Shown: positions 27,414 to 35,477 of the stretch, piece by piece | How the letters are laid out: every line of letters begins with the position of its first letter | Numbering within the stretch: the first letter of the stretch is position 1 | Assembly: GCA_016873775.1 (NCBI GenBank) | Contig: VGWC01000007.1 | Span: forward strand, 1 to 58,532 | Direction: 5' to 3' | DNA from: Ignavibacteria bacterium | GTDB lineage: Bacteria; Bacteroidota; Ignavibacteria; UBA10030; F1-140-MAGs086 | Length of the DNA: 58,532 nucleotides | The notes under the pieces: model-generated | What the model saw: only the letters and a program-made list of their open reading frames with translations | What the model was told of the DNA's origin: nothing | Database searches by the model: none | Position numbers and translations under genes: made by a program

Positions 27414-28244
27414 TTACGACAATGATGTGCGGTAATGTGTTGTAAAAAAATTAGTAATGTCGTTGCTTAACGCTATAAAATCTTCAATAGTTAATTCTTC
27501 GGGACGAACGTCGAGTTTGTATTTTGTTTGCAACAGATATTCGTTGATACGAGTTTCATCTGTTGGGAAATATTGTAATGCGTTGCGAAGAATTTTTCTT
27601 CTTTTTCCGAATGACGTGCGAACCGTTGCGCGAAAAATTTTTTCATCGAGAACTTTACTGTGCATTTTTTTGAAACGTAATTGCACAATTGCTGATGTTA
27701 CGTTCGGTTTCGGATAAAAACAATTCGGCGAAACATCGAATAACAACTCAACTTCAGTATAATGTTGAGTCAAGACAGAAAGAATCCCGTATTCTTTCGT
27801 TCTTGGCTTTGCTATGAGTCGTTTTGCAACATCACGTTGGAGCATCAATGTTGCGTCGCGAATGATTTCTTTTCTGTTTGGTTCATCAAAAAGTTTGAAC
27901 AAAATCGGACTTGTAATGTTGTATGGAATATTTCCAACAATACGAAGCGATGAAGAATACGTTCGAGAAATATTCTGTAAATCGCTTTCGAGAAAATCCT
28001 GATGAACAATTTCTGCTGAAGAAAACTTTTCCCGCAATTCATCGATAACGCGTTCGTCAATTTCATACGCCAGAAAATGCTTCACGCGGTTGAAAAAATA
28101 TTTAGTCAGAACTCCGTGTCCCGGACCAATTTCAATCAGAACATCGTTTTTGGTTGACGCAACAGCATCAACAATTTTTCTTGCAATATTTTCATCGCGA
28201 AGAAAATTTTGTCCTAAATATTTTTTGGGCGAAACAAATGGCAA
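27414..28244 (-). CDS. rsmA: 16S rRNA dimethyladenosine transferase
   Basis: RsmA (KsgA) dimethylates two adjacent adenines near the 3' end of 16S rRNA. The 276-residue protein has KYLGQNFL at the N-terminus, the SAM-binding EIGPGHGVLTKYF, acidic residues in AYEIDERVIDEL and the adenine-pocket motif NIPYNITSPIL. First gene of the minus-strand operon with mgtE and the PAP2 gene. The 100 bases upstream, up to the tRNA-Ala gene on the other strand, are A/T-rich and presumably contain divergent promoters. Confidence 0.96.
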   Translation of the reverse strand: MPFVSPKKYLGQNFLRDENIARKIVDAVASTKNDVLIEIGPGHGVLTKYFFNRVKHFLAYEIDERVIDELREKFSSAEIVHQDFLESDLQNISRTYSSSLRIVGNIPYNITSPILFKLFDEPNRKEIIRDATLMLQRDVAKRLIAKPRTKEYGILSVLTQHYTEVELLFDVSPNCFYPKPNVTSAIVQLRFKKMHSKVLDEKIFRATVRTSFGKRRKILRNALQYFPTDETRINEYLLQTKYKLDVRPEELTIEDFIALSNDITNFFTTHYRTSLS

Positions 28245-28345
28245 CGGTGAAAAATTTTTGTGATAATATAAGAAAGGAAGGAAGGAAAAACTTCATTTTG
28301 TTAACTCATCTTTTTACAATATCTTTTCGCGTAAAATTTTTTTGG

Positions 28346-28418
28346 GGGGCCGTAGCTCAGCTGGGAGAGCGTCTGAATGGCATTCAGAAGGTCGAGAGTT
28401 CGATCCTCTTCGGCTCCA
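28346..28418 (+). tRNA. tRNA-Ala (anticodon GGC)
   Basis: Cloverleaf by eye: acceptor GGGGCCG/CGGCTCC with discriminator A; D arm GCTC...GAGC; anticodon stem TCTGA/TCAGA with loop ATGGCAT, giving anticodon GGC; T arm GAGAG-TTCGATC-CTCTT. CCA is not encoded. Confidence 0.96.
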
Positions 28419-28576
28419 CAAAGTAAAAGTTGAGAGTTTTATCAACAAGATTCTTTCGAATAAACCTCTTCTTTGCTATATATACAATGTCAAAATAAAA
28501 AATGCAAAATATCAAATTGGAATTTTATATAATCGGAAAAAATAAGTTCCAATTTTTATCTTTAAATTAAATTTGA

Positions 28577-28606
28577 AATCCCGTGGAAATTCACACGGGA
28601 TTTTTT
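28577..28606 (+). terminator. Terminator hairpin 4 bases before pyrE
   Basis: AATCCCGTG pairs with CACGGGATT over an eight-base loop, followed by T6. It ends the tRNA-Ala transcript or acts as a leader attenuator for pyrE, whose ATG is at 28611. The T run leaves no space for a promoter between hairpin and gene, so read-through or initiation inside the hairpin would be required. Confidence 0.88.
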
Positions 28607-28610
28607 GTTT

Positions 28611-29240
28611 ATGCAACACGAAAAAAATATTGCTGAACTGTTATTGATGTTGAACGTTGTTTCGCTTCGCATTAATTCCCCGTTCACGTGGGCTTCGGGA
28701 ATCAAGTCACCGATTTATACCGATAACCGTTTGCTCATTTCTTTTCCGAACGAACGTAAAACGATTGTTGATGCGTTTATAGAAATGCTTGAGAATGAAA
28801 TTGGCGATGTATTTGGTTTTGCCGGAACGGCGACAGCGGGAATTCCCTGGGCATCATTTCTTGCGCAAAAACTTTTCAAGCCGATGTGTTTTGTTCGTTC
28901 TTCTGCAAAAGATCACGGCAAAGAAAATTTGATAGAGGGAAAAATTGAAACAGAGAAAAAATATATCGTTGTCGAAGATTTGATTTCAACAGGAGGAAGT
29001 TCAATCAATGCAATTAATGCGGTGCGAAACGCGGGTGGAATTGTAGAACATTGTATTGCAATTTTTTCCTACGGACTTCCGAAAGCAAAAGCAAATTTTG
29101 CAAATGCGAATTGTAAACTTCACACGCTTACCAATTTTTCTTCTCTGATAGAAACTGCTGTTACGATGAAATATATTTCTGAAACTGAAAAAGAAATTAT
29201 TTTAAAATGGAGAGAAAATCCAGAAAGTTGGAAATGCTAA
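28611..29240 (+). CDS. pyrE: Orotate phosphoribosyltransferase
   Basis: PyrE joins orotate and PRPP to make OMP in pyrimidine synthesis. The 209-residue protein has FTWASGIKSPIYTDNR, the flexible-loop Lys and the PRPP-binding motif VVEDLISTGGSS. ATG 28611 is used; a TTG two codons earlier lies in the terminator T run. It is followed by pyrF, the next enzyme in the pathway, after a dispersed palindrome. Confidence 0.95.
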   Translation: MQHEKNIAELLLMLNVVSLRINSPFTWASGIKSPIYTDNRLLISFPNERKTIVDAFIEMLENEIGDVFGFAGTATAGIPWASFLAQKLFKPMCFVRSSAKDHGKENLIEGKIETEKKYIVVEDLISTGGSSINAINAVRNAGGIVEHCIAIFSYGLPKAKANFANANCKLHTLTNFSSLIETAVTMKYISETEKEIILKWRENPESWKC

Positions 29241-29309
29241 TTGTCATCACGAGCGAAGCGAAGTAAACTCTAGAAAATTTCTTCGTCACTTCGTTCCTCG
29301 GTATGAGGT
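29241..29309. repeat. REP-like palindrome (GAGCGAAGCGAAG family)
   Basis: GTCATCACGAGCGAAGCGAAG and CTTCGTCACTTCGTTCCTCG with the same spacing and arms as the very common dispersed repeat CATTGCGAGCGAAGCGAAGC. It fills the whole pyrE-pyrF spacer and may fold in the mRNA. Confidence 0.85.
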
Positions 29310-29315
29310 AAACAA

Positions 29316-30029
29316 ATGAAAAAAATAATCAAACTCAAAAAATCAGTTATTCCCAGTTGCGATGTGAGTTCGCTTTCATCTCTGAAAACATTGGTGAAAG
29401 AAACAACGAACATTAAAGGTGTCGGCGCGTACAAAATTGGGTTTCAACTTGCGCTTGGGTTTGGTTTTCCAAAAGTGATTGAAGTGATTCGCAAATATTC
29501 TTCGCTGCCGATTATTTACGACCATCAGAAAGCGGGGAATGATATTCCGGAAATGGGAAAACGATTTGCAGAAGTGTGTTGCGATATTGAAGCCGTGATT
29601 TTATTTCCGTTCACAGGACCAACATCGGAACGAGAATGGATTCGCGCAGTGAAGAAACAAAAACTTGGATTGATCGTCGGTGGTGAAATGACGCACAAAA
29701 ACTTTTTGGAAAATGATGATGGATTTATTCGTTACGATGCGCCGAATGAAATTTATTCCATTGCAGCAGAGGAAGGGGTTTGCGATTTTGTTGTTCCCGG
29801 GAATAAACCGGAGAGAATTTCTTTTTACAAAACTCTAATTCAATCGAGAGGAATTATGCAGCCGATATTTTATTCTCCGGGATTTATTACGCAAGGAGGA
29901 AATGTTTCCGACGCAGTACAATCTGCGGGAGAATATTATCACGCAATTGTTGGTCGTGCGATTTATGAAGCAAAGGATATCGCACAAGCGACGGAAGAAA
30001 TTGTGAAGCAATTAGGAATTAAAAATTAG
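29316..30029 (+). CDS. pyrF: Orotidine 5'-phosphate decarboxylase
   Basis: PyrF decarboxylates OMP to UMP. The 237-residue protein follows the archaeal-type layout: conserved strand VIPSCDVSSLSSLK with the first Asp, the catalytic D-x-K-x-x-x-D array in IYDHQKAGNDIPEMG, and the phosphate loop HAIVGRAIYEAKD near the end. It lies directly after pyrE. Its last codons (QLGIKN, TAG) are written by the heptamer array that also carries the purF start. Confidence 0.88.
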   Translation: MKKIIKLKKSVIPSCDVSSLSSLKTLVKETTNIKGVGAYKIGFQLALGFGFPKVIEVIRKYSSLPIIYDHQKAGNDIPEMGKRFAEVCCDIEAVILFPFTGPTSEREWIRAVKKQKLGLIVGGEMTHKNFLENDDGFIRYDAPNEIYSIAAEEGVCDFVVPGNKPERISFYKTLIQSRGIMQPIFYSPGFITQGGNVSDAVQSAGEYYHAIVGRAIYEAKDIAQATEEIVKQLGIKN

Positions 30030-30049
30030 GAATTAGGAATTATGAATTT
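30008..30049 (+). repeat. Heptamer array spanning the pyrF stop and purF start
   Basis: Six units in register: GCAATTA, GGAATTA, AAAATTA, GGAATTA, GGAATTA, TGAATTT. The pyrF stop TAG lies across units 3 and 4, and the purF ATG is formed at the junction of units 5 and 6. Confidence 0.8.
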
Positions 30050-31628
30050 AGAAATACAAGACATAAATGACGAGTTATATCACAACTGCGGCATCGCTGC
30101 CGTCCAGTTGAAACACAAAGCAACGTCTTCTTCGAAAACGCTTTCGTACATTTATCGCTTGCTGCTCAATCAACAAAATCGCGGACAGTTAAGTACGGGA
30201 TTTACGATTTACAATTCCGAAAAAAAACAACTGCTCGATACGTACAAAGGCATCGGAAGCGTTGATGAAGTGTTTCAATCGCGCAATAAAGAGTTTGTAA
30301 AAGAATTGTACGAGCGATTTGTCGGGACGAAAGGAATCGGTCACGTGCGTTATTCAACATCGGGAAGTGAAGATAAAAACCTTGCACAACCATTTGAACG
30401 AATGCACGGTAATAAATGGAAATGGTTTTCGTTTTGCTGGAACGGTAATCTTGCAAACTATCGCGAACTCAAAACGCAATTGCTCAACGAACACGATTAT
30501 CATCTCATTCGCAACAACGATACGGAAATAATTTTGCATTTTCTTTCGCTGGAATTACGCGAGCGTAACACTTCTAATTTGCAAACTGTATTTTCCAATC
30601 TTGCACAGCAATTCGATGGATGTTTCAATATTGCATTTCTTAATGCGCATGGAGAGATGGTGATTGCGCGCGACCCACTCGGAATGCGTCCCGTTGTGTA
30701 TGGTGAAAATAACGATGCGTTCTTCGTTGCATCGGAAAGTAATGCGCTGGTGAATTGCGGCGTTACGAATTACAAACATCTTCCGCCGGGAAATTTAATT
30801 TATGTGAATGCAAATGGGGAACATCAAATTCTTCCGTTTGCAGAATCGAAAAAGAAAGCGCACTGTTTTTTTGAATGGGTGTATTTTGCGAATGCAAGTT
30901 CTGTCATCAATGAAAAATCCGTATACGTTACACGAGCAAATTTGGGGAAAGAACTTGCAAAGCGCGAATGGATTCACAAAGATAACAATGGAACGTTACG
31001 TGATGATGTCATTGTCGTTCCTGTTCCCGATACTGCAAAAGCAACCGCAGATGCAATGGCGTACGAATTGAAAATTCCCTCAACAGAAGGATTGCTTAGA
31101 AATCGTTTTGTCGGAAGAACGTTTATTGAAGGCGCAATTCGAGAGGAAAGAATTCGCAATAAATACACAGCGCTGCCGGAAGTTTTGAGAAATAAAATCG
31201 TCCTGCTTGTTGATGATAGTATTGTTCGTGGCGCAACAACAAAACAACTTGTAAAGTATTTGAAAGCGGAAGGTGGAGCAAAAGAAGTTCATGTGCGTGT
31301 TGCAGCTCCTCCGTTGCGTGGTCCGTGTTTTTATGGAATTGCGATGCCGACAGTGAATGAATTGCTTGTACCACAATACGAAGGAAAACCAACCGACGAA
31401 GAAATTTCCGAAGAAGTTTTATATCGCATCACTCAAGATTTAGGTGCAGATTCACTTGTATATCAAACGATTGATGGACTCGTGCGTAGTATTGGTTTTT
31501 CAGAAAATGAATTGTGTTTTGCCTGTATCAACGGAAAATATCCAACAGAAAGCGGAAAAAAATTATTTGAAGAAGCGTGGAAAGATTTTCGAAGCAGCGA
31601 GTTGATATTTTCTGAAAACAAATTATAA
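30042..31628 (+). CDS. purF: Amidophosphoribosyltransferase
   Basis: PurF makes phosphoribosylamine from PRPP and glutamine, the first step of purine synthesis. The 528-residue protein has an N-terminal glutaminase domain with nucleophile Cys16 (HNCGIAAVQ), so a 15-residue propeptide must be removed. It continues with NRGQLSTGF, GHVRYSTSG and GMRPVVYG, and has a C-terminal phosphoribosyltransferase domain with LVDDSIVRGATTK at about residue 389. The pyrE-pyrF-purF order joins pyrimidine and purine supply. Its start codon is part of a heptamer array. Confidence 0.93.
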   Translation: MNLEIQDINDELYHNCGIAAVQLKHKATSSSKTLSYIYRLLLNQQNRGQLSTGFTIYNSEKKQLLDTYKGIGSVDEVFQSRNKEFVKELYERFVGTKGIGHVRYSTSGSEDKNLAQPFERMHGNKWKWFSFCWNGNLANYRELKTQLLNEHDYHLIRNNDTEIILHFLSLELRERNTSNLQTVFSNLAQQFDGCFNIAFLNAHGEMVIARDPLGMRPVVYGENNDAFFVASESNALVNCGVTNYKHLPPGNLIYVNANGEHQILPFAESKKKAHCFFEWVYFANASSVINEKSVYVTRANLGKELAKREWIHKDNNGTLRDDVIVVPVPDTAKATADAMAYELKIPSTEGLLRNRFVGRTFIEGAIREERIRNKYTALPEVLRNKIVLLVDDSIVRGATTKQLVKYLKAEGGAKEVHVRVAAPPLRGPCFYGIAMPTVNELLVPQYEGKPTDEEISEEVLYRITQDLGADSLVYQTIDGLVRSIGFSENELCFACINGKYPTESGKKLFEEAWKDFRSSELIFSENKL

Positions 31629-31639
31629 TTCAAATGTTT

Positions 31640-31706
31640 ATCTCTGCGAAAATCAGCGCAATCTGCGGGAAACATTTCCCGCAAATTTCGCAGATGTACG
31701 CTGACA
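31640..31706. repeat. REP-like palindrome (CTGCGAAAATCAGCG family)
   Basis: Nested inverted repeat: TGCGGGA/TCCCGCA at the centre, flanked by TCAGCG/CGCTGA and ATCTCTGCGAAA/TTTCGCAGAT. A fourth family of dispersed palindromes, located in the purF-rsmD spacer, 11 bases after the purF stop. Confidence 0.85.
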
Positions 31707-31754
31707 AATTATTCGTAAAGTTTCATTAATCGCACAATGTTTTCAAATAAATAA

Positions 31755-32330
31755 ATGAGAATAATTTCCGGTGAATTAAAAGGTCGAACGCTTGTTTCCG
31801 CAAAAGGCGTTGATGTTCGTCCCGTAACGGATAGAGTGAAGCAAGTTATATTCGATGTGTTTCAAACGCGATTGAATTTGAAAAATGCAATTGTGCTCGA
31901 TGCGTTTTGCGGTACGGGAAGTTTGGGATTCGAAGCATTGAGCAGAGGAGCAAAACGCGTTGTATTTGTGGATGATTCTTCTGATTCCCTCGACGTGTTG
32001 CAAAAAAATGTTGCTAAACTTTGCGTAGAACGAAAATGCGATATCGTTCGTGGCGATGCATTGGAGTATTTCGAACGCTGTAAAGAAAATTTTCATCTCA
32101 TCTTTGCCGACCCGCCGTATGCGTTTGAACAAACAAACAAAATTCCGTTTCTTGTTTCCCAAAATAATTTATTGAAAACAAATTGTTTTCTCGTCATTGA
32201 ACATTCAAAACATCTTACGGATTGGAAATCACAACACTCAAATCACAAATCTCAAATCATCCTTACTAAATCATTCGGTAATACTATAGTAACATTTTTT
32301 CAAAACAGACAGAAAGAAACTGAACAATGA
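31755..32330 (+). CDS. rsmD: 16S rRNA (guanine-966-N2)-methyltransferase
   Basis: RsmD methylates G966 of 16S rRNA in the assembled small subunit. The 191-residue protein has [26 protein letters not shown], the SAM motif [18 protein letters not shown] and the catalytic ADPPYAF. Near residue 160 the loop [12 protein letters not shown] is encoded by a heptamer array. The gene overlaps coaD by four bases (ATGA), a common rsmD-coaD arrangement. Confidence 0.94.
   Translation: MRIISGELKGRTLVSAKGVDVRPVTDRVKQVIFDVFQTRLNLKNAIVLDAFCGTGSLGFEALSRGAKRVVFVDDSSDSLDVLQKNVAKLCVERKCDIVRGDALEYFERCKENFHLIFADPPYAFEQTNKIPFLVSQNNLLKTNCFLVIEHSKHLTDWKSQHSNHKSQIILTKSFGNTIVTFFQNRQKETEQ
32226..32260 (+). repeat. Heptamer array inside rsmD
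   Basis: Five units in register, GAAATCA, CAACACT, CAAATCA, CAAATCT, CAAATCA, are translated in frame in the C-terminal third of RsmD. 35 bases is not a multiple of three, so flanking changes must keep the frame. Confidence 0.7.
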
Positions 32331-32827
32331 AACTTGCAATTTATCCTGGCACATTTGACCCGATTACGTTTGGACATATTGATGTTCTCGAACGCGCTGT
32401 AGAAATCTTTGATAACGTCATCATAGCCGTTTCGACACAATCGGGAAAGCGACCGCTATTTACTTTGGATGAGAGAATTGAAATGATTAGAGAAGTATTA
32501 AAAGGAACGTTCAATGTTGCAGTAGAAAGTTTCCACGGATTGTTAATGGATTATGCGCAGACGAAAGGTGCGGTTGCGGTTGTTCGCGGACTTCGTGCTA
32601 TTTCCGATTTCGAATACGAATTTCAAATGGCTTTGATGAACAGAAAACTGACAAACAATATCAGCACGGTTTTTTTAATGCCGCACGAAAAATATACGTA
32701 CTTAAATTCAACACTTGTTCGGGAGATTGCAATGTTGGGAGGTAATTGTTCTAACTTTGTTCCTGAGTTCGTGGAAAAAAGACTTCAAGAAAAAATTTCT
32801 GAATGTAAGCGTAGCGGAACGTACTGA
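32327..32827 (+). CDS. coaD: Phosphopantetheine adenylyltransferase
   Basis: CoaD catalyses the penultimate step of coenzyme A synthesis, transferring AMP to 4'-phosphopantetheine. The 166-residue protein has [20 protein letters not shown] (the TxGH nucleotide motif), [21 protein letters not shown] and the ISSTLVRE-like segment [15 protein letters not shown]. Overlaps rsmD by four bases. Downstream is a dead secreted-protein gene. Confidence 0.96.
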   Translation: MKLAIYPGTFDPITFGHIDVLERAVEIFDNVIIAVSTQSGKRPLFTLDERIEMIREVLKGTFNVAVESFHGLLMDYAQTKGAVAVVRGLRAISDFEYEFQMALMNRKLTNNISTVFLMPHEKYTYLNSTLVREIAMLGGNCSNFVPEFVEKRLQEKISECKRSGTY

Positions 32828-32919
32828 TTGAGAGTGAGTGTATATCTTTTTTCGGAGTTCGGATGTTGGGGAATATTGCTTGTGAAACTCTGAATATTTT
32901 TTTTACATTCACCACCGTA

Positions 32920-33815
32920 ATTCAATCGTTTTTTCAATACCGACGAAAACACACACGAGTTTTCGTCCTTAGCAGATAACTTCTCAAACAACAGATACTT
33001 CTACGTTTTCTATTTCGGGAACAGCATACAGCGACCTTGATAGTATTGCTGAAACTCCAGACGATTGGGTGAATTTTGAAAATTGGACAATGTTTCTGCT
33101 TGAATGGAATCAACTTTATCAATGTCGGAGGAATTTCTGACCCTTTGAATAATACTGTTTTATTCTCAGGAGTCAATAGTTTTTCTCGCTGGTCTTTTGG
33201 TCAAGTTGGACACAAATCCGGAGATACGACACGTTTCACGACGGTTCATCAGGAAAGTTTAAACGTTGTTGCAGTAAAGATAAAAAAAAAGGAAAGCCAA
33301 CTCCCGTTCCTTTGTAAGCGAATGTTCGAGATGCGGCGTTTAAACTGTTTGCAAAACCGGGAATGATTGTTGGAATTCCCATCACTGATAAAAAATCTTG
33401 AAAGTAAAAGGATATATCATTATCAGTAAAGGGACATCACTCATAAAGTTTATGCCGCAACCCGGATTTGCGCAAACGTTTTCAAGCGATTTATACAAAT
33501 GGAAATCGTTTGTTGGAACTCCGAATCTTATTCGTCAATATGCAGAGAGATTTTCACTCGAACAAAACTATCCCAATCCGTTTAATCCGTTAACGGTGAT
33601 TCGTTATTCGTTAATAGAAAATATGTTGTGAGTTTGAAAGTGTTTGATATTCTCGGAAGATAAGTTGTAACTTTTTTGAACAACGAACAACTTGATGAAG
33701 GCGAACACGAAATACAATTTGATGCAAGCAGACTCATGAGCGGAGTGTATCTCTATCGGTTGAATGTGAACAATGGCGAATATGTTCAAACGAAGAAATT
33801 GATTTTGATGAAGTA
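32920..33815 (+). pseudogene. Decayed secreted-protein gene with T9SS tail
   Basis: Fragments in different frames follow one another: TSTFSISGTAYSDLDSIAET (~33000), NGINFINVGGISDPLNNTVL and FSRWSFGQVGHKSGDT (~33110-33235), then after stop-filled sequence PQPGFAQTFSSDLYKWKSF and an [20 protein letters not shown] tail start (33545-33606). A frameshift near 33630 and a TAA inside LGR-VV (33661) interrupt the sorting domain, which resumes with NNEQLDEGEHEIQFDASRL and ends TKKLILMK at 33815. Clearly dead; a former T9SS cargo of unknown function. Confidence 0.85.
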
Positions 33816-33861
33816 AAACAATTTTCTAAATAGTTTGAAACAACTTTGAAAGTTGTTTTAC

Positions 33862-33901
33862 AACGCCGTGTGTATTCAAAATATGCACGGCGTTTTTTTT
33901 A
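33862..33901 (+). terminator. Intrinsic terminator (tandem with a second hairpin)
   Basis: AACGCCGTG pairs with CACGGCGTT, then T8. A smaller hairpin, AAACAACTT/AAGTTGTTT, lies just upstream at 33838-33858. They end the dead T9SS gene and precede the LD-carboxypeptidase gene. Confidence 0.88.
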
Positions 33902-33930
33902 TATTTGCCACAAGAAAAACTGATTTTATT

Positions 33931-34872
33931 ATGAATACATGCAAACCACCAAAACTCTACCACGGCGACGTCATAGGTATTGTTGCCACTTCAAGCACTC
34001 CTCGTTCACAAGAAGCGGTAGAAAAAGGAATTTCCTATTTGGAAAAACTTGGTTATCGCATCGAAGTTTCAAAAAATATATTTTCCCGTTACGGATATTT
34101 GGCGGGAACGGATGATGCGCGGGCAAATGAACTCAACGCAATGTTTGCAAACAAGTTTGTCAAAGCCATTTTTATTGCTCGCGGCGGCTATGGTTTGCAT
34201 CGCATTCTTTCAAGAATAAATTATACATACATAAAACGTAATCCGAAAATTGTTGTTGGTTTCAGCGATGTTACTGCATTGCAATTAGCATTGTGGAAAA
34301 AATGCAACCTCGTTTCGCTTTCTGCGCCGCTTGTTGTCGAGTTTGAAGAAAAACTCAAAGGAAAGACAGAAGATATATTTTGGAGATTGCTTACTTCAAC
34401 AAAAGTATCTGGAATACGGTACGATGTGCGATGCGAAGGAAACAACAAAAAATATCAACGGGTTAATACAAATGTTCGGGGAATATTGCTCGGAGGAAAT
34501 CTAACCTTGCTTTCTACGCTTTGCGGGACGACATTTTTTCCATCATTTACGAACAGTATTTTTTTTATGGAAGATGTTGACGAATCACCGTATCGCATTG
34601 ACAGAATGTTGCAGCATTTAAAACTTGCAAACGTCTTTCGCCGTGCAAATGGAATCGTGTTGGGCGATTTCTCTTCCTGCGAAAAGAACGAGAAGGATTC
34701 GCTTTCAATTGCACAAGTGGTTCACGATGTTTTCACAGATATACGCGCACGTGTATTTTCTGGTTTGCAATACGGACACATCCAAGAAATAAAACCGATA
34801 CCTCTCGGTACTATTGCACAAATCAATGCAAGGAAAAATACCTTGCAACTTGTTGAAAGCGTTGTGCAGTAG
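33931..34872 (+). CDS. LD-carboxypeptidase (peptidase family S66)
   Basis: A 313-residue serine peptidase of family S66 that trims D-alanine from tetrapeptide stems during peptidoglycan recycling; MccF-type microcin immunity proteins share the fold. Seen: IGIVATSSTPRSQEAVEKG at the start, FIARGGYGLHRIL, the nucleophile Ser in VGFSDVTALQLA, GNLTLLSTLCGT and the final FSGLQYGHIQEIKPIPLG with the catalytic His. ATG 33931 is chosen because upstream in-frame sequence is the terminator hairpin. Confidence 0.9.
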   Translation: MNTCKPPKLYHGDVIGIVATSSTPRSQEAVEKGISYLEKLGYRIEVSKNIFSRYGYLAGTDDARANELNAMFANKFVKAIFIARGGYGLHRILSRINYTYIKRNPKIVVGFSDVTALQLALWKKCNLVSLSAPLVVEFEEKLKGKTEDIFWRLLTSTKVSGIRYDVRCEGNNKKYQRVNTNVRGILLGGNLTLLSTLCGTTFFPSFTNSIFFMEDVDESPYRIDRMLQHLKLANVFRRANGIVLGDFSSCEKNEKDSLSIAQVVHDVFTDIRARVFSGLQYGHIQEIKPIPLGTIAQINARKNTLQLVESVVQ

Positions 34873-34887
34873 TTTTTAGCAACAACG

Positions 34888-35184
34888 TTACAGAGAAAAA
34901 GAAATAATGTGTTTTTCCGATTCCGTAAGTTCTTCGCAAACTTTGTCAATTGCACTGTATTCGTGCAGATGTTTCTCGCGAAATTGTTTATATGCTTCTT
35001 CGGAATCCCAAATATCAACGGTAACAAAATAACGATGATGTTCCTTCTGTGCGAGGAGCATCGTTTTTTGGTATCCCTTTTCTCGCGAAAAAAAATGCGC
35101 CCACGTTCCGTTCGAATCATACTTGCGCTTAAATTCTTTTTCTTTCCCTCGTGCTACGCAAAATTCCCAAATGATGAAATACAT
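34888..35184 (-). CDS. ABM-domain (antibiotic biosynthesis monooxygenase-like) protein
   Basis: A 98-residue dimeric alpha/beta-barrel-type protein: IIWEFCVARGKEKEFKRKY, then FVTVDIWDSEEAYKQFREKH. The fold covers heme-degrading and quinol monooxygenases as well as proteins of unknown role, so no reaction is claimed. Last gene of a minus-strand operon with the Mrp-type and NifU-like genes (8-base gap). Confidence 0.75.
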   Translation of the reverse strand: MYFIIWEFCVARGKEKEFKRKYDSNGTWAHFFSREKGYQKTMLLAQKEHHRYFVTVDIWDSEEAYKQFREKHLHEYSAIDKVCEELTESEKHIISFSL

Positions 35185-35192
35185 AATTGTTG

Positions 35193-35465
35193 TTATTGTG
35201 TGCAGGTAATATTGATATTCGTATTTCTTTCATGCACTTGTTCCACACGTTGAATCTCGGGAACTTCGTGCATAAGAATCCGTTCAATTCCCGCACGAAG
35301 CGTCATTCGCGAAAGCGGACATATTTCACACGTCCCGAGGAGCCGTACTTCCAACACACCGACATCTTCGTGGTATTGTACAATTTCAACATCACCGTTA
35401 TCTACTTGTAAATATGGGCGTACAATGGAAAGCGCACTTTCAATGCGCAACGAAATTTCATTCAT
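35193..35465 (-). CDS. NifU-like C-terminal domain protein
   Basis: A 90-residue stand-alone NifU C-terminal (Nfu) domain that holds and transfers Fe-S clusters. RPYLQVDNGDVEIVQY and GTCEICPLSRMTL show the conserved GGDxE-like strand (here NGDVE) and the CxxC cluster ligand motif. Co-transcribed with the Mrp-type ATPase, 12 bases downstream, forming an Fe-S delivery pair. Confidence 0.92.
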   Translation of the reverse strand: MNEISLRIESALSIVRPYLQVDNGDVEIVQYHEDVGVLEVRLLGTCEICPLSRMTLRAGIERILMHEVPEIQRVEQVHERNTNINITCTQ

Positions 35466-35477
35466 CGTTCGGAAAAA

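Noticed and set aside
28292-28320. Promoter of tRNA-Ala (TTCATT-17-TACAAT)
   Set aside because: Spacing is right, but the -35 matches at only two or three positions in A/T-rich sequence; not strong enough to list.
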